Below the pieces are notes generated by a model. It was not told the DNA's origin. It made no database searches and saw only the letters and a list, made by a program, of their open reading frames with translations. Below are positions 29,914 to 38,320 of a DNA stretch of 64,000 nucleotides, piece by piece. Numbering within the stretch: the first letter of the stretch is position 1; each line of letters starts with the position of its first letter. Source of the stretch: Devosia crocina (GTDB lineage: Bacteria; Pseudomonadota; Alphaproteobacteria; Rhizobiales; Devosiaceae). The stretch spans positions 682,001 through 746,000 of the forward strand of contig NZ_FPCK01000001.1 of NCBI RefSeq assembly GCF_900116545.1. The letters are read 5' to 3'. The position numbers and the translations under genes were made by a program.

Positions 29914-30813
29914 TCATGAGGCGGCGTTGAAGCCGCTCTGACTGAAGCTTGCGAGAAGCTCGGTGAGCCCCTGGCCCTCAAGCATCTTGAGCGGCGGCAG
30001 GACGCGGGCAAGCTCGGGATCGCCCGAATAGTGCGCCAGCGCCGCCTTGAGCGCGACAAGCGAACCGCCCTTGTCCACCGCCAGAATACGCTGGGTCTGC
30101 TTGGCAAGCGTGTCGGCGTCGGCTGGATTGTTGTAGAGCGAGACGAGATCGCGGGCGAAGACGTTCGGCATGCCGCCGATCATCCCGGCCCCGCCATTGT
30201 TCAGAAGCGTCGGGAGCACACGATCATCGCCGGTGAAGATGGCGAGTTCGGGAAACGTGCGCGCGAGCATGACGCCGTTATCCGCATCGCCGGTCGAATC
30301 CTTGACCCCTACGATGCGCGAACCATGGCGGCTCACGATCGTCTTGATGAGATCGGCAGTGAAACGGATACGGCTCAGCTGCGGGATGTTGTAGAGAAGG
30401 ATGTCGATGCTGGTGGCCGATTGCGTGCGCTCGATCAGCGCGTCGTACCAGCTTGCGATCCCCTCTTCGCTGGTGCCGTAGTAATAGGGCGGGAGCACCA
30501 GCGCTGCGCGGCAGCCGGCTTCGGCGATGCCAACGACCATTTCGGCCGCATCGTCGAGAGTGGGCGTCATGACCCCCGGAATCTGGCGCGACATGTCTGC
30601 GCCTTCTGCTTTCAGAGCCTTGAGGGCGGAGAGTTTTTCTCGGGTCGAGAGCGAAGCGCCTTCTCCGGTTGTTCCGAAAGTGGAGACGAAGCTGCAGCTG
30701 GCCGAAAGCAGATCGGCGCAATGATGAGCAAGACGTTTCACGTCGACATCGAGATCGGGTGTGAAGGGTGTGATCGAGGCGGCGATCACGCCTTTAAGGT
30801 CAGAAGCAGCCAC
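29914..30813 (-). CDS. DapA-family class I aldolase / dehydratase
   Basis: The 299-residue TIM-barrel enzyme carries the DHDPS/NAL superfamily residues: TTGEG in FGTTGEGASLS (about 47-56), the Tyr in LLYNIP (Y141) and the Schiff-base Lys in GVKDSTGD (K171). Superfamily members act on pyruvate-linked or 2-keto-3-deoxy sugar acids. Beside a TRAP importer and a rhamnosidase, a sugar-acid aldolase or dehydratase role is more likely than lysine synthesis. It is the first gene of the leftward operon and divergent from the TRAP operon. Confidence 0.88.
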   Translation of the reverse strand: MAASDLKGVIAASITPFTPDLDVDVKRLAHHCADLLSASCSFVSTFGTTGEGASLSTREKLSALKALKAEGADMSRQIPGVMTPTLDDAAEMVVGIAEAGCRAALVLPPYYYGTSEEGIASWYDALIERTQSATSIDILLYNIPQLSRIRFTADLIKTIVSRHGSRIVGVKDSTGDADNGVMLARTFPELAIFTGDDRVLPTLLNNGGAGMIGGMPNVFARDLVSLYNNPADADTLAKQTQRILAVDKGGSLVALKAALAHYSGDPELARVLPPLKMLEGQGLTELLASFSQSGFNAAS

Positions 30814-30833
30814 AAAGTCCTCCTCATTGGACT

Positions 30834-30848
30834 ACTGATATGATCAGT
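30834..30848. promoter_or_regulatory. Candidate GntR/FCD operator in the divergent dapA-like/TRAP region
   Basis: ACTGAT (30834-30839) and ATCAGT (30843-30848) form a perfect inverted repeat with a 3-bp spacer ATG. It is 21 bp upstream of the DapA-family start and within the divergent region shared with the TRAP operon. FCD regulators commonly bind short palindromes of this kind; the link to the nearby GntR gene is inferred. Confidence 0.5.
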
Positions 30849-30975
30849 CAGAGCATCAATCGATAAATCACTGTTTACATGACCGCCGGCTTTATGCAAG
30901 TTACTACCATTCAAGGCGCCATCGTCTGGGGAGGCGTGGTGCCATAGGTCCAATTTGCCCTTGGAGGAGGGATCC

Positions 30976-31971
30976 ATGACCCGCACAACCTCGCTCGCCC
31001 TCGCAGCCGTTTCCGTTCTCGCCCTCACCGGCGCCGCCCTGGCGCAGGACAAGCTCGAACTGAAATACACGGTTCCGAGCGTTCCCACCGACCTGCACAC
31101 CCAGGCCATGAAGGTGTTTGCCGAAAAGCTCGAAGAGCTCGCACCCGGCCGTTTCGACATCCAGCTTTACGATTCGGGGTCGCTGTTTGCTCAGGGGGCG
31201 GATCTTGATGCGTTGCAGCGCGGCAATGCCGAGATGACCTATGTGTCCTACCAGCTTATCGCCGACTCTATCCCCGAATATGGTCTGCTGACCGCCGGCT
31301 ACCTGTTCCAGAGCCCGGAGCACTATCGCGCATTCCTTGCCAGCGACATCGGTGCCGAGTTCAAGCAGCGCGTTTCGGACGAGATGGACATCCAGCTGCT
31401 CGATGCCTGCTATCTCGGCACGCGCCAGATCAACCTGCGCACTGCGCGCGATGTCCAGACGCCTGCCGATCTGGCCGGCGTGAAGCTGCGGATGCCTTCT
31501 TCCGATGCATGGCTGTTCCTGGGCCAGGCGCTCGGCGCCAATCCAACGCCGCTGCCGTTCGGCGAAGTCTATCTCGGCCTTCAGGCCGGCACGATCGATG
31601 GCCAGGACAATCCGCTGCCATCTGTGGAAGCTGCCAAATTCTACGAAGTGACCCAGCAGATCGTGCTGACCAGCCACCTCGTTGACGCCATCAACGTGGC
31701 CGTCAACAACCAGACCTGGGATCAGCTGACGGACGAGGAAAAGACGGCCATGACCGAGGCTGCCGTGGCCTCCTGCGACTGGAACAATGCAGAACGCATT
31801 GCCGATGAAGAACGCCTCGTGTCGTTCTTCGCAGAGCAGGGGCTTGAGGTCACCACGCCGGACGTCGAAGCCTTCCGCACCCATGTGCAGGACTTCTACC
31901 TCACTTCCGATCGTGCAGCCTCATGGCCGGAAGGCTGGGTCGACCAGATCAACGCGCTTGCCGCCGAGTAA
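30976..31971 (+). CDS. TRAP transporter substrate-binding protein DctP
   Basis: The 331-residue periplasmic protein has a signal peptide (MTRTTSLALAAVSVLALTGAALA-QD) and the DctP/SiaP fold. The conserved carboxylate-clamp Arg is in KLRMPSSDAW, followed by PTPLPFGEVYLGLQ and GTIDGQDNPLP (about 190-215). ATG 30976 is chosen because GGAGGAGGG precedes it and the signal peptide starts there. TRAP systems import organic acids, sugar acids and sialic acid; with an alpha-rhamnosidase and a sugar-acid-type aldolase across the promoter, a uronate-containing saccharide or sugar acid is plausible. Confidence 0.92.
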   Translation: MTRTTSLALAAVSVLALTGAALAQDKLELKYTVPSVPTDLHTQAMKVFAEKLEELAPGRFDIQLYDSGSLFAQGADLDALQRGNAEMTYVSYQLIADSIPEYGLLTAGYLFQSPEHYRAFLASDIGAEFKQRVSDEMDIQLLDACYLGTRQINLRTARDVQTPADLAGVKLRMPSSDAWLFLGQALGANPTPLPFGEVYLGLQAGTIDGQDNPLPSVEAAKFYEVTQQIVLTSHLVDAINVAVNNQTWDQLTDEEKTAMTEAAVASCDWNNAERIADEERLVSFFAEQGLEVTTPDVEAFRTHVQDFYLTSDRAASWPEGWVDQINALAAE

Positions 31972-31974
31972 AAC

Positions 31975-32484
31975 ATGAACGAACTGACCGCATCCGAAAG
32001 GCGGATGCCGACATGGCTGCGGATACTCAAGGAGGGCGCCGATCTGATCGGCGTCCTTCTCTTCACCACAGCCTTTCTCGGCTTCATCGTCCAGATCTTT
32101 TTCCGCTATGTCGTCAACCGGCCCATCCTGTGGACCGAAGAAGTGACGATGATCGCCTTTGTCTGGACCGTGTTCTGGTCGGCGGCCTTTATCGTGAACC
32201 TGCGCGAGCATGTCAGTTTCGACGTGGTTTACGAGGTTGTCTCTCCGCAGATGAAGCGGATGATGGCGATCTTCTCGATGGTGGTGCTGATCGGAACCTT
32301 TCTTCTGCTGATGCCGGCCACCTGGGACTATCTCGAATTCCTGCTGCGCCGGCGCAGTCCCGTGCTGCGGATCCCGATGACCTGGATCTATGCCTGCTAT
32401 CTGCTGTTCGTGGTCAATTTCACTATCCAGGCCGCGGTGCGGCTTTGGCGCCTGTTCACGCCCGATTGGGCCAAGCAGATCTAG
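31975..32484 (+). CDS. TRAP transporter small permease DctQ
   Basis: The 169-residue inner-membrane protein has four predicted helices and the family signature around RYVVNRPILWTEEV (about 43-57). It pairs with the large permease. It starts 3 bp after the DctP stop and ends 18 bp before DctM. Confidence 0.9.
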   Translation: MNELTASERRMPTWLRILKEGADLIGVLLFTTAFLGFIVQIFFRYVVNRPILWTEEVTMIAFVWTVFWSAAFIVNLREHVSFDVVYEVVSPQMKRMMAIFSMVVLIGTFLLLMPATWDYLEFLLRRRSPVLRIPMTWIYACYLLFVVNFTIQAAVRLWRLFTPDWAKQI

Positions 32485-32502
32485 CGCCGAGCGAGGTTCA
32501 AT

Positions 32503-33804
32503 ATGTTGGCTGAATACGCCCTACCCATCATGATCGCGGTGCTGGTCATCACGACCATTGCCGGCCTGCCGATGGGGATCGCCATGATCTCCTCGAGCGT
32601 TCTTTATCTGTTCATCTCGGGTCGCGATGTCGGTCTGGGCGCCGAAATGGTGCTCAACGGCATATTCGGCAACTTCGCCGCCGTCGCCGTGCCCTTGTTC
32701 ATCTTTGCCGCAAACATCATGGACGCGGGCAAGATATCGGACAAGCTGCTCAATTTCTGCCTTGCGCTTGTCGGGCGTCTGCCGGGCGGCATGGCGCAGG
32801 TCAACATCATGACGAGCCTTGTGTTTTCCGGCATGAGCGGCAGCGCTATCTCGGACGCTGCCGGCGTCGGCAAGGTCGTCAACGACATGATGACGCGCGA
32901 GGGACGGTATCCCAAGGGATATGCCGGAGCGCTGACGGCGGCCACGGCTGTTGTCGGACCGATTTTCCCGCCGTCCATCCCGATGGTTTACTATGCACTT
33001 GTCTCGTCGGCCTCGATCGGCGCCCTGTTTCTGGGCGGCGTCGTACCGGCCCTGATCATCGTCGCCTTTCAGTTCGTGGCCGCGTTCATCACCGCCAAGC
33101 GCCGGGGTTTCCCAGTCGAACAAGCCATTCCGTGGCGTTTGTTTCCGATGATCTTCCTGCGCGCCCTGCCGGCGCTGCTGATGCCGGTGATCCTTCTGGG
33201 CGGCATCTATACGGGCGTATTCACGCCCACGGAAGCAGCTGCAGTTTCGGCTTTTTACGCGCTGATGCTGGCTCTTTTTGCCTATCGCACGCTCAACTTC
33301 CAGACCTTTAAGGCAGTAGTCTATTCAACGGTCAAGACCACTGCAGTGGTCAGCATCGTCCTTTGCGGCGCATTCGTGTTCAACTATGTGATCGCGATCG
33401 AGCGTATTCCGCAGATGGTCTACGAGTTCTTCGCCTATTATCAGTTCGAAGCCTGGATGTTCCTGCTTTTGCTCAACATCCTGTTTCTGCTGCTGGGTTG
33501 TTTCCTCGACGTTTCGACCATCCAGCTCGTGATCGTTCCCCTGTTCATCCCGACCGCCCTGGCGCTTGGTATCGACCTTGTGCATCTGGGGGTGGTGCTG
33601 GTGCTCAACATGATGATCGGGCTGATCACGCCGCCCATGGGCATGTTGCTCTTTGTGATCAAGGCGGTGAACGGCATTCCGATCAGCGCCATGATCAAGG
33701 AACTCTGGCCGCACCTGCTGTTGCTGGTCGGGGTGCTGTTCCTGATCACCTATGTGCCAGATCTCGTCTTGTGGCTGCCGCGACAGGCAGGCGCGATGCA
33801 GTGA
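32503..33804 (+). CDS. TRAP transporter large permease DctM
   Basis: The 433-residue protein has about twelve hydrophobic helices and DctM hallmarks: PLPMGI-like N-terminus, GISGSAISDAAG-type sequence (MSGSAISDAAGVGKVV, about 112-127), SIPMVYY and the GLITPPMGMLLF segment near 375-386. It is the sodium-coupled translocation subunit. A perfect intrinsic terminator follows its stop. Confidence 0.93.
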   Translation: MLAEYALPIMIAVLVITTIAGLPMGIAMISSSVLYLFISGRDVGLGAEMVLNGIFGNFAAVAVPLFIFAANIMDAGKISDKLLNFCLALVGRLPGGMAQVNIMTSLVFSGMSGSAISDAAGVGKVVNDMMTREGRYPKGYAGALTAATAVVGPIFPPSIPMVYYALVSSASIGALFLGGVVPALIIVAFQFVAAFITAKRRGFPVEQAIPWRLFPMIFLRALPALLMPVILLGGIYTGVFTPTEAAAVSAFYALMLALFAYRTLNFQTFKAVVYSTVKTTAVVSIVLCGAFVFNYVIAIERIPQMVYEFFAYYQFEAWMFLLLLNILFLLLGCFLDVSTIQLVIVPLFIPTALALGIDLVHLGVVLVLNMMIGLITPPMGMLLFVIKAVNGIPISAMIKELWPHLLLLVGVLFLITYVPDLVLWLPRQAGAMQ

Positions 33805-33810
33805 TGCCTG

Positions 33811-33840
33811 GTGGCGGCCGAAAGGCCGCCACTTTTCTTT
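33811..33840 (+). terminator. Intrinsic terminator of the TRAP operon
   Basis: GTGGCGGCC (33811-33819), GAAA loop, GGCCGCCAC (33824-33832) forms a perfect 9-bp stem followed by TTTTCTTT. It begins 7 bp after the dctM stop. Confidence 0.9.
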
Positions 33841-33922
33841 GGGAGCAACCCTTTCGCCCTGCTTCACGTTTTACCCCAGCGGCTCGGGTCGGGCCGCTTC
33901 TTCAACATTTTGGGGTATCAAC

Positions 33923-34174
33923 ATGGGTGACGCAGGCATTGGCTGGTTGGCAGCCATCATCATCGGCGGCCTGGCCGGCTGGATCGCTTCGAGCATCATG
34001 AAAACCAATACCGGGATCTTTCTCAACATCATCCTGGGGATCATCGGTGCCGCTATCGCGAGCTTCCTGTTCGGGCTTATCGGCATCTCGTTCGGTGGCT
34101 GGATCGGCTACCTGATCGCCGGGCTGATCGGTGCGTGTATCTTGATTGCGCTGGTTCGGGCATTGAGGCGCTAG
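33923..34174 (+). CDS. GlsB/YeaQ/YmgE family membrane protein
   Basis: The 83-residue protein is almost entirely hydrophobic, with three glycine-rich helices (GIGWLAAIIIGGLAGWIAS, then ILGIIGAAIASFLFG and GWIGYLIAGLIGA), the transglycosylase-associated/GlsB family pattern linked to stress. ATG 33923 is the correct start; longer in-frame starts upstream run through a leader hairpin. The GGGG ribosome-binding region at 33912-33915 is in a possible stem with TACCCC at 33872. An intrinsic terminator follows. Confidence 0.9.
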   Translation: MGDAGIGWLAAIIIGGLAGWIASSIMKTNTGIFLNIILGIIGAAIASFLFGLIGISFGGWIGYLIAGLIGACILIALVRALRR

Positions 34175-34194
34175 AGCTTCATGTAGAATTGCGG

Positions 34195-34221
34195 AAGGGC
34201 CGGCGAGATCCGGCCCTTTTT
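34195..34221 (+). terminator. Intrinsic terminator after the GlsB/YeaQ gene
   Basis: AAGGGCCGG (34195-34203), loop CGAGAT, CCGGCCCTT (34210-34218) and a T tract form a textbook terminator 20 bp after the stop codon. Confidence 0.9.
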
Positions 34222-34309
34222 GCTGCGCCGATTTTGGCTAAGTCATTCCGCCCTTAGCGGTTTTCACTATCGTAAAAACTCCGTAAGATGCGCTTGTACG
34301 GGGGTTTTC

Positions 34310-34765
34310 ATGATCGAGGAAGAAGAACAGCGCGGGTTTGGCGAGCGTCCGGTGACCGGGTTCGAACCGTCGCTGGAATCCCGCGTCGCCTTTCATCGCT
34401 TCGCCCTCGTCGTCTATGATTTTCGTTGCGCTGTCAGCGGTTTGCAGTTTCCGGCAACGGAAGGCGCGCTGCATGATCGATTGGAGGTGGTGCCGATCCA
34501 TCCGCGGGAGGCCGAGGGCCCGCTGGAGATCAGCAATGTTCTGGTTCTCGAATCGAGGATCGCGCATGCTTTCGCCAAGGGGTGGATCTGCGTGGATGAC
34601 GGCTATCGGGTCGTGATCGCTGATCGGGCCGAGCTGGGCGATGAGCTCTCCGGGCAAGTCATTGAACGGCGTGCGCTTTTTCTGCCGAGCGATCCCTTGT
34701 TCCGCCCGGCGTCGAGACACTTCCAGTTTCACCGCATGGTGGTGGCGCGTTATAGCCGCGGGTGA
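34310..34765 (+). CDS. HNH-endonuclease-like protein with degenerate active-site motif
   Basis: The 151-residue protein begins at ATG 34310 (GGGGG just upstream). Its middle resembles the C-terminal HNH domain of bacterial HNH_2-type nucleases: FRCAVSGLQFPATEG, LEVVPIHPREAEGPLEISNVLVLESRIAHAFAKGWICV and DDGYRVV. In active members the pattern is roughly CAVTG, AAHIxP, sNGxxL, HxxFDxG. Here the first His is replaced by Pro (VVPIHP), and HxxFDxG becomes AHAFAKG. The conserved Asn is kept. It may be a non-cleaving DNA-binding derivative. No methyltransferase or restriction partner is adjacent; the downstream neighbour is an unrelated LacI regulator. Confidence 0.6.
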   Translation: MIEEEEQRGFGERPVTGFEPSLESRVAFHRFALVVYDFRCAVSGLQFPATEGALHDRLEVVPIHPREAEGPLEISNVLVLESRIAHAFAKGWICVDDGYRVVIADRAELGDELSGQVIERRALFLPSDPLFRPASRHFQFHRMVVARYSRG

Positions 34766-34846
34766 TGGTCTCCAGCTGTCTCCGTAAGATATCCCCGAGC
34801 TTATTGGCGTCCTTATCCCCGCCTGACGGCACAGGAAGCGGAAAAT

Positions 34847-34879
34847 CTTGCATTTCGCAAGAAACGCAAATATTGCGTT
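34847..34879. promoter_or_regulatory. Tandem inverted repeats upstream of the LacI-family gene (candidate auto-operators)
   Basis: CTTGC-ATTTC-GCAAG (34847-34861) and AACGCAA-ATA-TTGCGTT (34863-34879) are two adjacent perfect inverted repeats sharing the TTGC/GCAA core. They lie 23 bp upstream of the regulator start at 34902. LacI proteins bind palindromes and often autoregulate; the assignment is inference. Confidence 0.5.
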
Positions 34880-34901
34880 GGGGGTCAGCAGGAACTTCCC
34901 C

Positions 34902-35903
34902 ATGCCCAAGCGCGCCAGCCAAGCCGATATTGCCGAGAAGCTAGGGGTCTCCGTTTCTACGGTCTCGCGAGCCCTGGCCAATGAAATCGGCATCAGCGAT
35001 GGCGTGCGCAGCGAAGTGCAGCGCGTGGCGCGCATGCTGGGCTACAAGAGCAAACATCCATCGGTGCTGGGAAATACCGACAAGCGGGCGCTGGCGCTTG
35101 TGCCACTCAACGGCGCTATCGGCAATCTCGCCAGCTTTTACCATGGCATTGTCGAGGGGATGCGCGCTCAGGCGGCCGAAATCGGCATGGAGATCGATGT
35201 CCGGCTGGTCAGTGAAGAAATGGTGACTGCCGACTTCGTGCGGCGGCAGGTCGCTAAGTCTGGCGTCAATGCCCTGATCCTGGCCGGAATGGACCCGGAC
35301 GATGCGCTGGTGCAATGGGTGGAAGAGGCCGGAATTGCGCTGGTGCTGGCCAATGGTTGCGATCAGTTGATGCGGTTCAGTTCCGTCGCGCCTGCCAATT
35401 TTTTTGGCGCCTATATGGCGACCCAGCACCTGCTGGACCGGGGGCATCGCCGGATTCTGCACTATACGTACCAGCACCGGGTCACCATCCGGCAGCGGCG
35501 GCGCGGGTTCGAGGCGGCGATGGCGAACTGCCCCGATGCCGAGGCCGTGGTGGTTGTTTCCAACGAGCATTCGACCCACAAGCTGGTCGAGGACCTCTTG
35601 GCCGGAAAATACGACGTTTCCGCGGTTTTCTGCTGGAACGATGCCATGGCGGTCAACATGATCGAGCCGCTGGTGGGCGAGGATGCATCTATGCCCGAGG
35701 GGTTTTCCCTGATCGGCTTCGACGACCTGCCCATTGCCGGCATGGCCAGTCCGCGCCTAAGCACGGTGCGCGTCGATCGCGAGGCGATCGGGCGTGGCGT
35801 GGTGCGGCTGCTCGCCGCCAAACTCGATGGCGAAGTGGCCAATCAGCACCTCGAAATCGGGCTGACGCTGGTGGAGGGCGAGACGGTTCACCCTTGGGGG
35901 TAA
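34902..35903 (+). CDS. LacI-family transcriptional regulator
   Basis: The 333-residue protein has an N-terminal LacI HTH (SQADIAEKLGVSVSTVSRALAN, about 5-27) and a periplasmic-binding-protein-like effector domain (about 60-330, with LIGFDDLPIAGMASPRLSTVRVD near the C-terminus). ATG 34902 starts exactly at the HTH; an upstream in-frame start at 34848 would add an unlikely leader and run through the candidate operator. It directly precedes the oligosaccharide-type ABC importer and is its likely regulator. Confidence 0.92.
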   Translation: MPKRASQADIAEKLGVSVSTVSRALANEIGISDGVRSEVQRVARMLGYKSKHPSVLGNTDKRALALVPLNGAIGNLASFYHGIVEGMRAQAAEIGMEIDVRLVSEEMVTADFVRRQVAKSGVNALILAGMDPDDALVQWVEEAGIALVLANGCDQLMRFSSVAPANFFGAYMATQHLLDRGHRRILHYTYQHRVTIRQRRRGFEAAMANCPDAEAVVVVSNEHSTHKLVEDLLAGKYDVSAVFCWNDAMAVNMIEPLVGEDASMPEGFSLIGFDDLPIAGMASPRLSTVRVDREAIGRGVVRLLAAKLDGEVANQHLEIGLTLVEGETVHPWG

Positions 35904-36410
35904 GCGAAAACTACGTTTGAAAAAAATCGGCTGATCGAAGCCTCGACGTCCGTTATTCACTAGCTGAAGCGCCCTAAGCCATTGGGATGGCGACAGCTTT
36001 CACGATTCTTGCATAAATTGCGTAGTTTGTGCAAAAAGCTTGAGTTTGCGTAATTTTGCGCTTAGCCTTCTTTTATCGTCTTCGGCGAATGAGCCGGAAT
36101 TGGATGTGGTTTGGTTAGCATCTGGTTAGCACTTGGGATGAGTCGAGTGGTTGTCAGTGATCTCAATGTCAGCTTTTGCAACGCGCTTGCGCCTCGTGCC
36201 ATGAGCGTGTGCCAGGCCCTAATGGAAACAGAGGCGTGTTCTGCAGGAGCCGGAGCCAGTCCGTGCCGGTGGCGCATGCCTATGTAATCTTGCCGCTCAG
36301 CTGAGCGGGGAGCAGCGCCCTTTGGGCGACATGATTGGGCGCCGGATGGGAGGAACAGCCGGGGCCGGACGCAGATGCCGGTGGGGAGCTGCCGGACAAG
36401 GGAGGACTTG
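35904..36410. other. 507-bp intergenic region between lacI-type gene and ABC importer operon
   Basis: No gene is supported here. At 36009-36060 an AT-rich stretch contains several TTGC/TTGCG words (TTGCATAAATTGCG, TTTGTGCAAA, TTTGCGTAATTTTGCG), echoing the palindromes upstream of the LacI gene, so it likely holds the operon promoter and operators. The remainder to 36410 would be a long leader; a short hairpin GCTCAGCTGAGC lies near 36297-36308. GGGAGGAC precedes the binding-protein ATG. Confidence 0.5.
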
Positions 36411-38318
36411 ATGAGAATAGGCCTATTCAAAGGTTGGGTCAGCACGGCCGCTCTGGCTGCCGTCATCATCGGAGCGGGACCTGCACTGGCCCAGCAGCAG
36501 GCGCCGATGCTCGATGATCTGGTGGCGAGCGGGGATCTGCCGCCGCTCGAGGAGCGCTTGCCGAGCAATCCGCTGGTGGTGGAGCCGGTCGAGAGCATCG
36601 GCACCTATGGCGGAACCTGGCGCTCTGCCTTGCGCGGAGGGCTCGACAATGCCTGGATCGCGCGAACCGTCGCCTATGACGGTTTGGTCCGCTACAATCG
36701 CGAATGGGACGAGATCATTCCCAATCTCGCCGAGAGCTGGGAAATCAGCGAGGATTCGCGCACCTATACGTTCAAGCTGCGCGAAGGGCTGAAGTGGAAC
36801 AACGGCACGCCCTTTACCAGCGAAGACATCGCCTTCGCGGTGGAGCTGTTCTCCGAGCCTGGTTACGGCGTTGGCAGCTTCATCAAGAGCGAGCAGAACC
36901 CGGTTTCGGTGGAGGTCATCGACGACACCACATTTAGCCTCGTGTTCGAGAAGCCAAATGGCGTGATTTTGGACGAGCTGGCCGGGGTGGGCGGGCTAAC
37001 CCTTGTTTCCCTGAGCAAGGACTATTGCAGCCAGTTCTATCCCAAATACAACGAAAGCGCGGCAGAAGAAGCGCAGGCCGCCGGGTTCCAGACCTGGGAA
37101 TTGTGGATGGAAGACCGCTGCGGCTGGGCCACGGAAACCATCCGCTGGGCCAATCCCGAACTGCCGTTCATGAATGCGTGGATGATCGAGGAGCCGCTGA
37201 CCGGCACCGCGACGCGCGCCACCTTCGTGCGCAATCCCTATTACTGGAAAGTGGACACCGAGGGGAACCAGCTGCCCTATATCGACCGGCTGACGATGCG
37301 CGTTTCGGACTCGGTGGAAGAAATCACCCTGATGGCGCTCAATGGCGAGATCGACTTCCAGGATCGCCACATCGCTACGGTGATCAACCAGCCGATCTTC
37401 TTTGACGGTCAGGAACAGGGCGACTATCGGCTCGGCGCCAACATTCCGTCGAGCATGAACACGCTGATCCTGCAGTTCAACCTCAATCATGTGGACGAGA
37501 AGCGGCGCGAGCTCTTTGCCAACAAGGACTTCCGTATCGGAGTGAGCCATCTGCTCGACCGCGAGGAGATCATCGACGTGGTCTTTACGGGGCAGGGCGA
37601 ACCCTTCCAGGCTGCGCCGCGTCCGGAATCGCCCTATTACGACGAGGAAATGGCCAAGCAATATACCGAGTTCGATCCGGATGCCGCGGCAGCCGCGTTC
37701 GAAGCGGCAGGGCTTGTGCGCAATGGCGAGTTCTACACCTTCGCCGATGGCACCCCGCTCAACATCACTATCGACATGATCTCCACCTTCCGCACCGAAT
37801 GGGTGGACATGATGGAGCTGCTGCAGCTGCAGCTGGGTGCCGGTGGGCTCGACATCGAACTGAACAATATCGACCGCACGCTTTATTACGAAAAGCGCCC
37901 GGCCGGGGACTTCGATGCCCAGATCTGGCAGGGCGATGGTGGCCTCGATGTGGTGCAGGAGCCTCGCTACTATATGCCGAGCGGCGATGAGTCCGTGTGG
38001 GCCTATCGCTGGGCCCAATGGTATCAGGGCGCACGTCCCGAAATCGCCGAAGAGCCCGCCGATTGGGCAAGGGAGCAGATGGAGCTGATGCGCACGCTGC
38101 AGAGCGAAGGCGATGCGGCCAAGCGCGATGAGCTGATGAAGCAGATCCTGGCCATCGCCAAGGAAAACTTCCCGGTGATCGGCGTCAGCCTGCCCGGCAA
38201 TGGCTACTACATCGCCAAAAACAATCTGCGCAATGTGGCCGAGCCCATGCTGCACGCCTACCTCTTCCCGACCCCGGGCCCCTATGACCCGTTCCAGTGG
38301 TATTTCGCCCAGGAATAG
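36411..38318 (+). CDS. Family 5 ABC substrate-binding protein (peptide/oligosaccharide type)
   Basis: The 635-residue protein has a signal peptide (MRIGLFKGWVSTAALAAVIIGAGPALA-QQ) and the SBP_bac_5 fold: NLAESWEISEDSRTYTFKLREGLKWNNGTPFTSEDIAF (about 105-140) is diagnostic. It is longer than DppA (about 535), as in the subgroup that binds plant oligosaccharides. ATG 36411 follows GGGAGG. It would feed the two permeases downstream. Carbohydrate enzymes follow in the operon, so an oligosaccharide is more likely than a peptide. Confidence 0.9.
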   Translation: MRIGLFKGWVSTAALAAVIIGAGPALAQQQAPMLDDLVASGDLPPLEERLPSNPLVVEPVESIGTYGGTWRSALRGGLDNAWIARTVAYDGLVRYNREWDEIIPNLAESWEISEDSRTYTFKLREGLKWNNGTPFTSEDIAFAVELFSEPGYGVGSFIKSEQNPVSVEVIDDTTFSLVFEKPNGVILDELAGVGGLTLVSLSKDYCSQFYPKYNESAAEEAQAAGFQTWELWMEDRCGWATETIRWANPELPFMNAWMIEEPLTGTATRATFVRNPYYWKVDTEGNQLPYIDRLTMRVSDSVEEITLMALNGEIDFQDRHIATVINQPIFFDGQEQGDYRLGANIPSSMNTLILQFNLNHVDEKRRELFANKDFRIGVSHLLDREEIIDVVFTGQGEPFQAAPRPESPYYDEEMAKQYTEFDPDAAAAAFEAAGLVRNGEFYTFADGTPLNITIDMISTFRTEWVDMMELLQLQLGAGGLDIELNNIDRTLYYEKRPAGDFDAQIWQGDGGLDVVQEPRYYMPSGDESVWAYRWAQWYQGARPEIAEEPADWAREQMELMRTLQSEGDAAKRDELMKQILAIAKENFPVIGVSLPGNGYYIAKNNLRNVAEPMLHAYLFPTPGPYDPFQWYFAQE

Positions 38319-38320
38319 GT

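Noticed and set aside
34350..34380. tRNA-like T-arm sequence (GGGTTCGAACC)
   Set aside because: It is codons of the HNH-like protein (TGFEP); no acceptor stem, D arm or anticodon arm can be folded around it.
35904..35960. Poly-A stretch and short GGCT/AGCC stem after the LacI gene as a terminator
   Set aside because: The stem is only 4 bp and the A/T run is on the wrong side for a rightward terminator.
36062..36604. Leftward open frame covering the gap before the family 5 binding protein
   Set aside because: It runs antisense into the binding-protein signal peptide, shows no domain and overlaps the likely promoter region.
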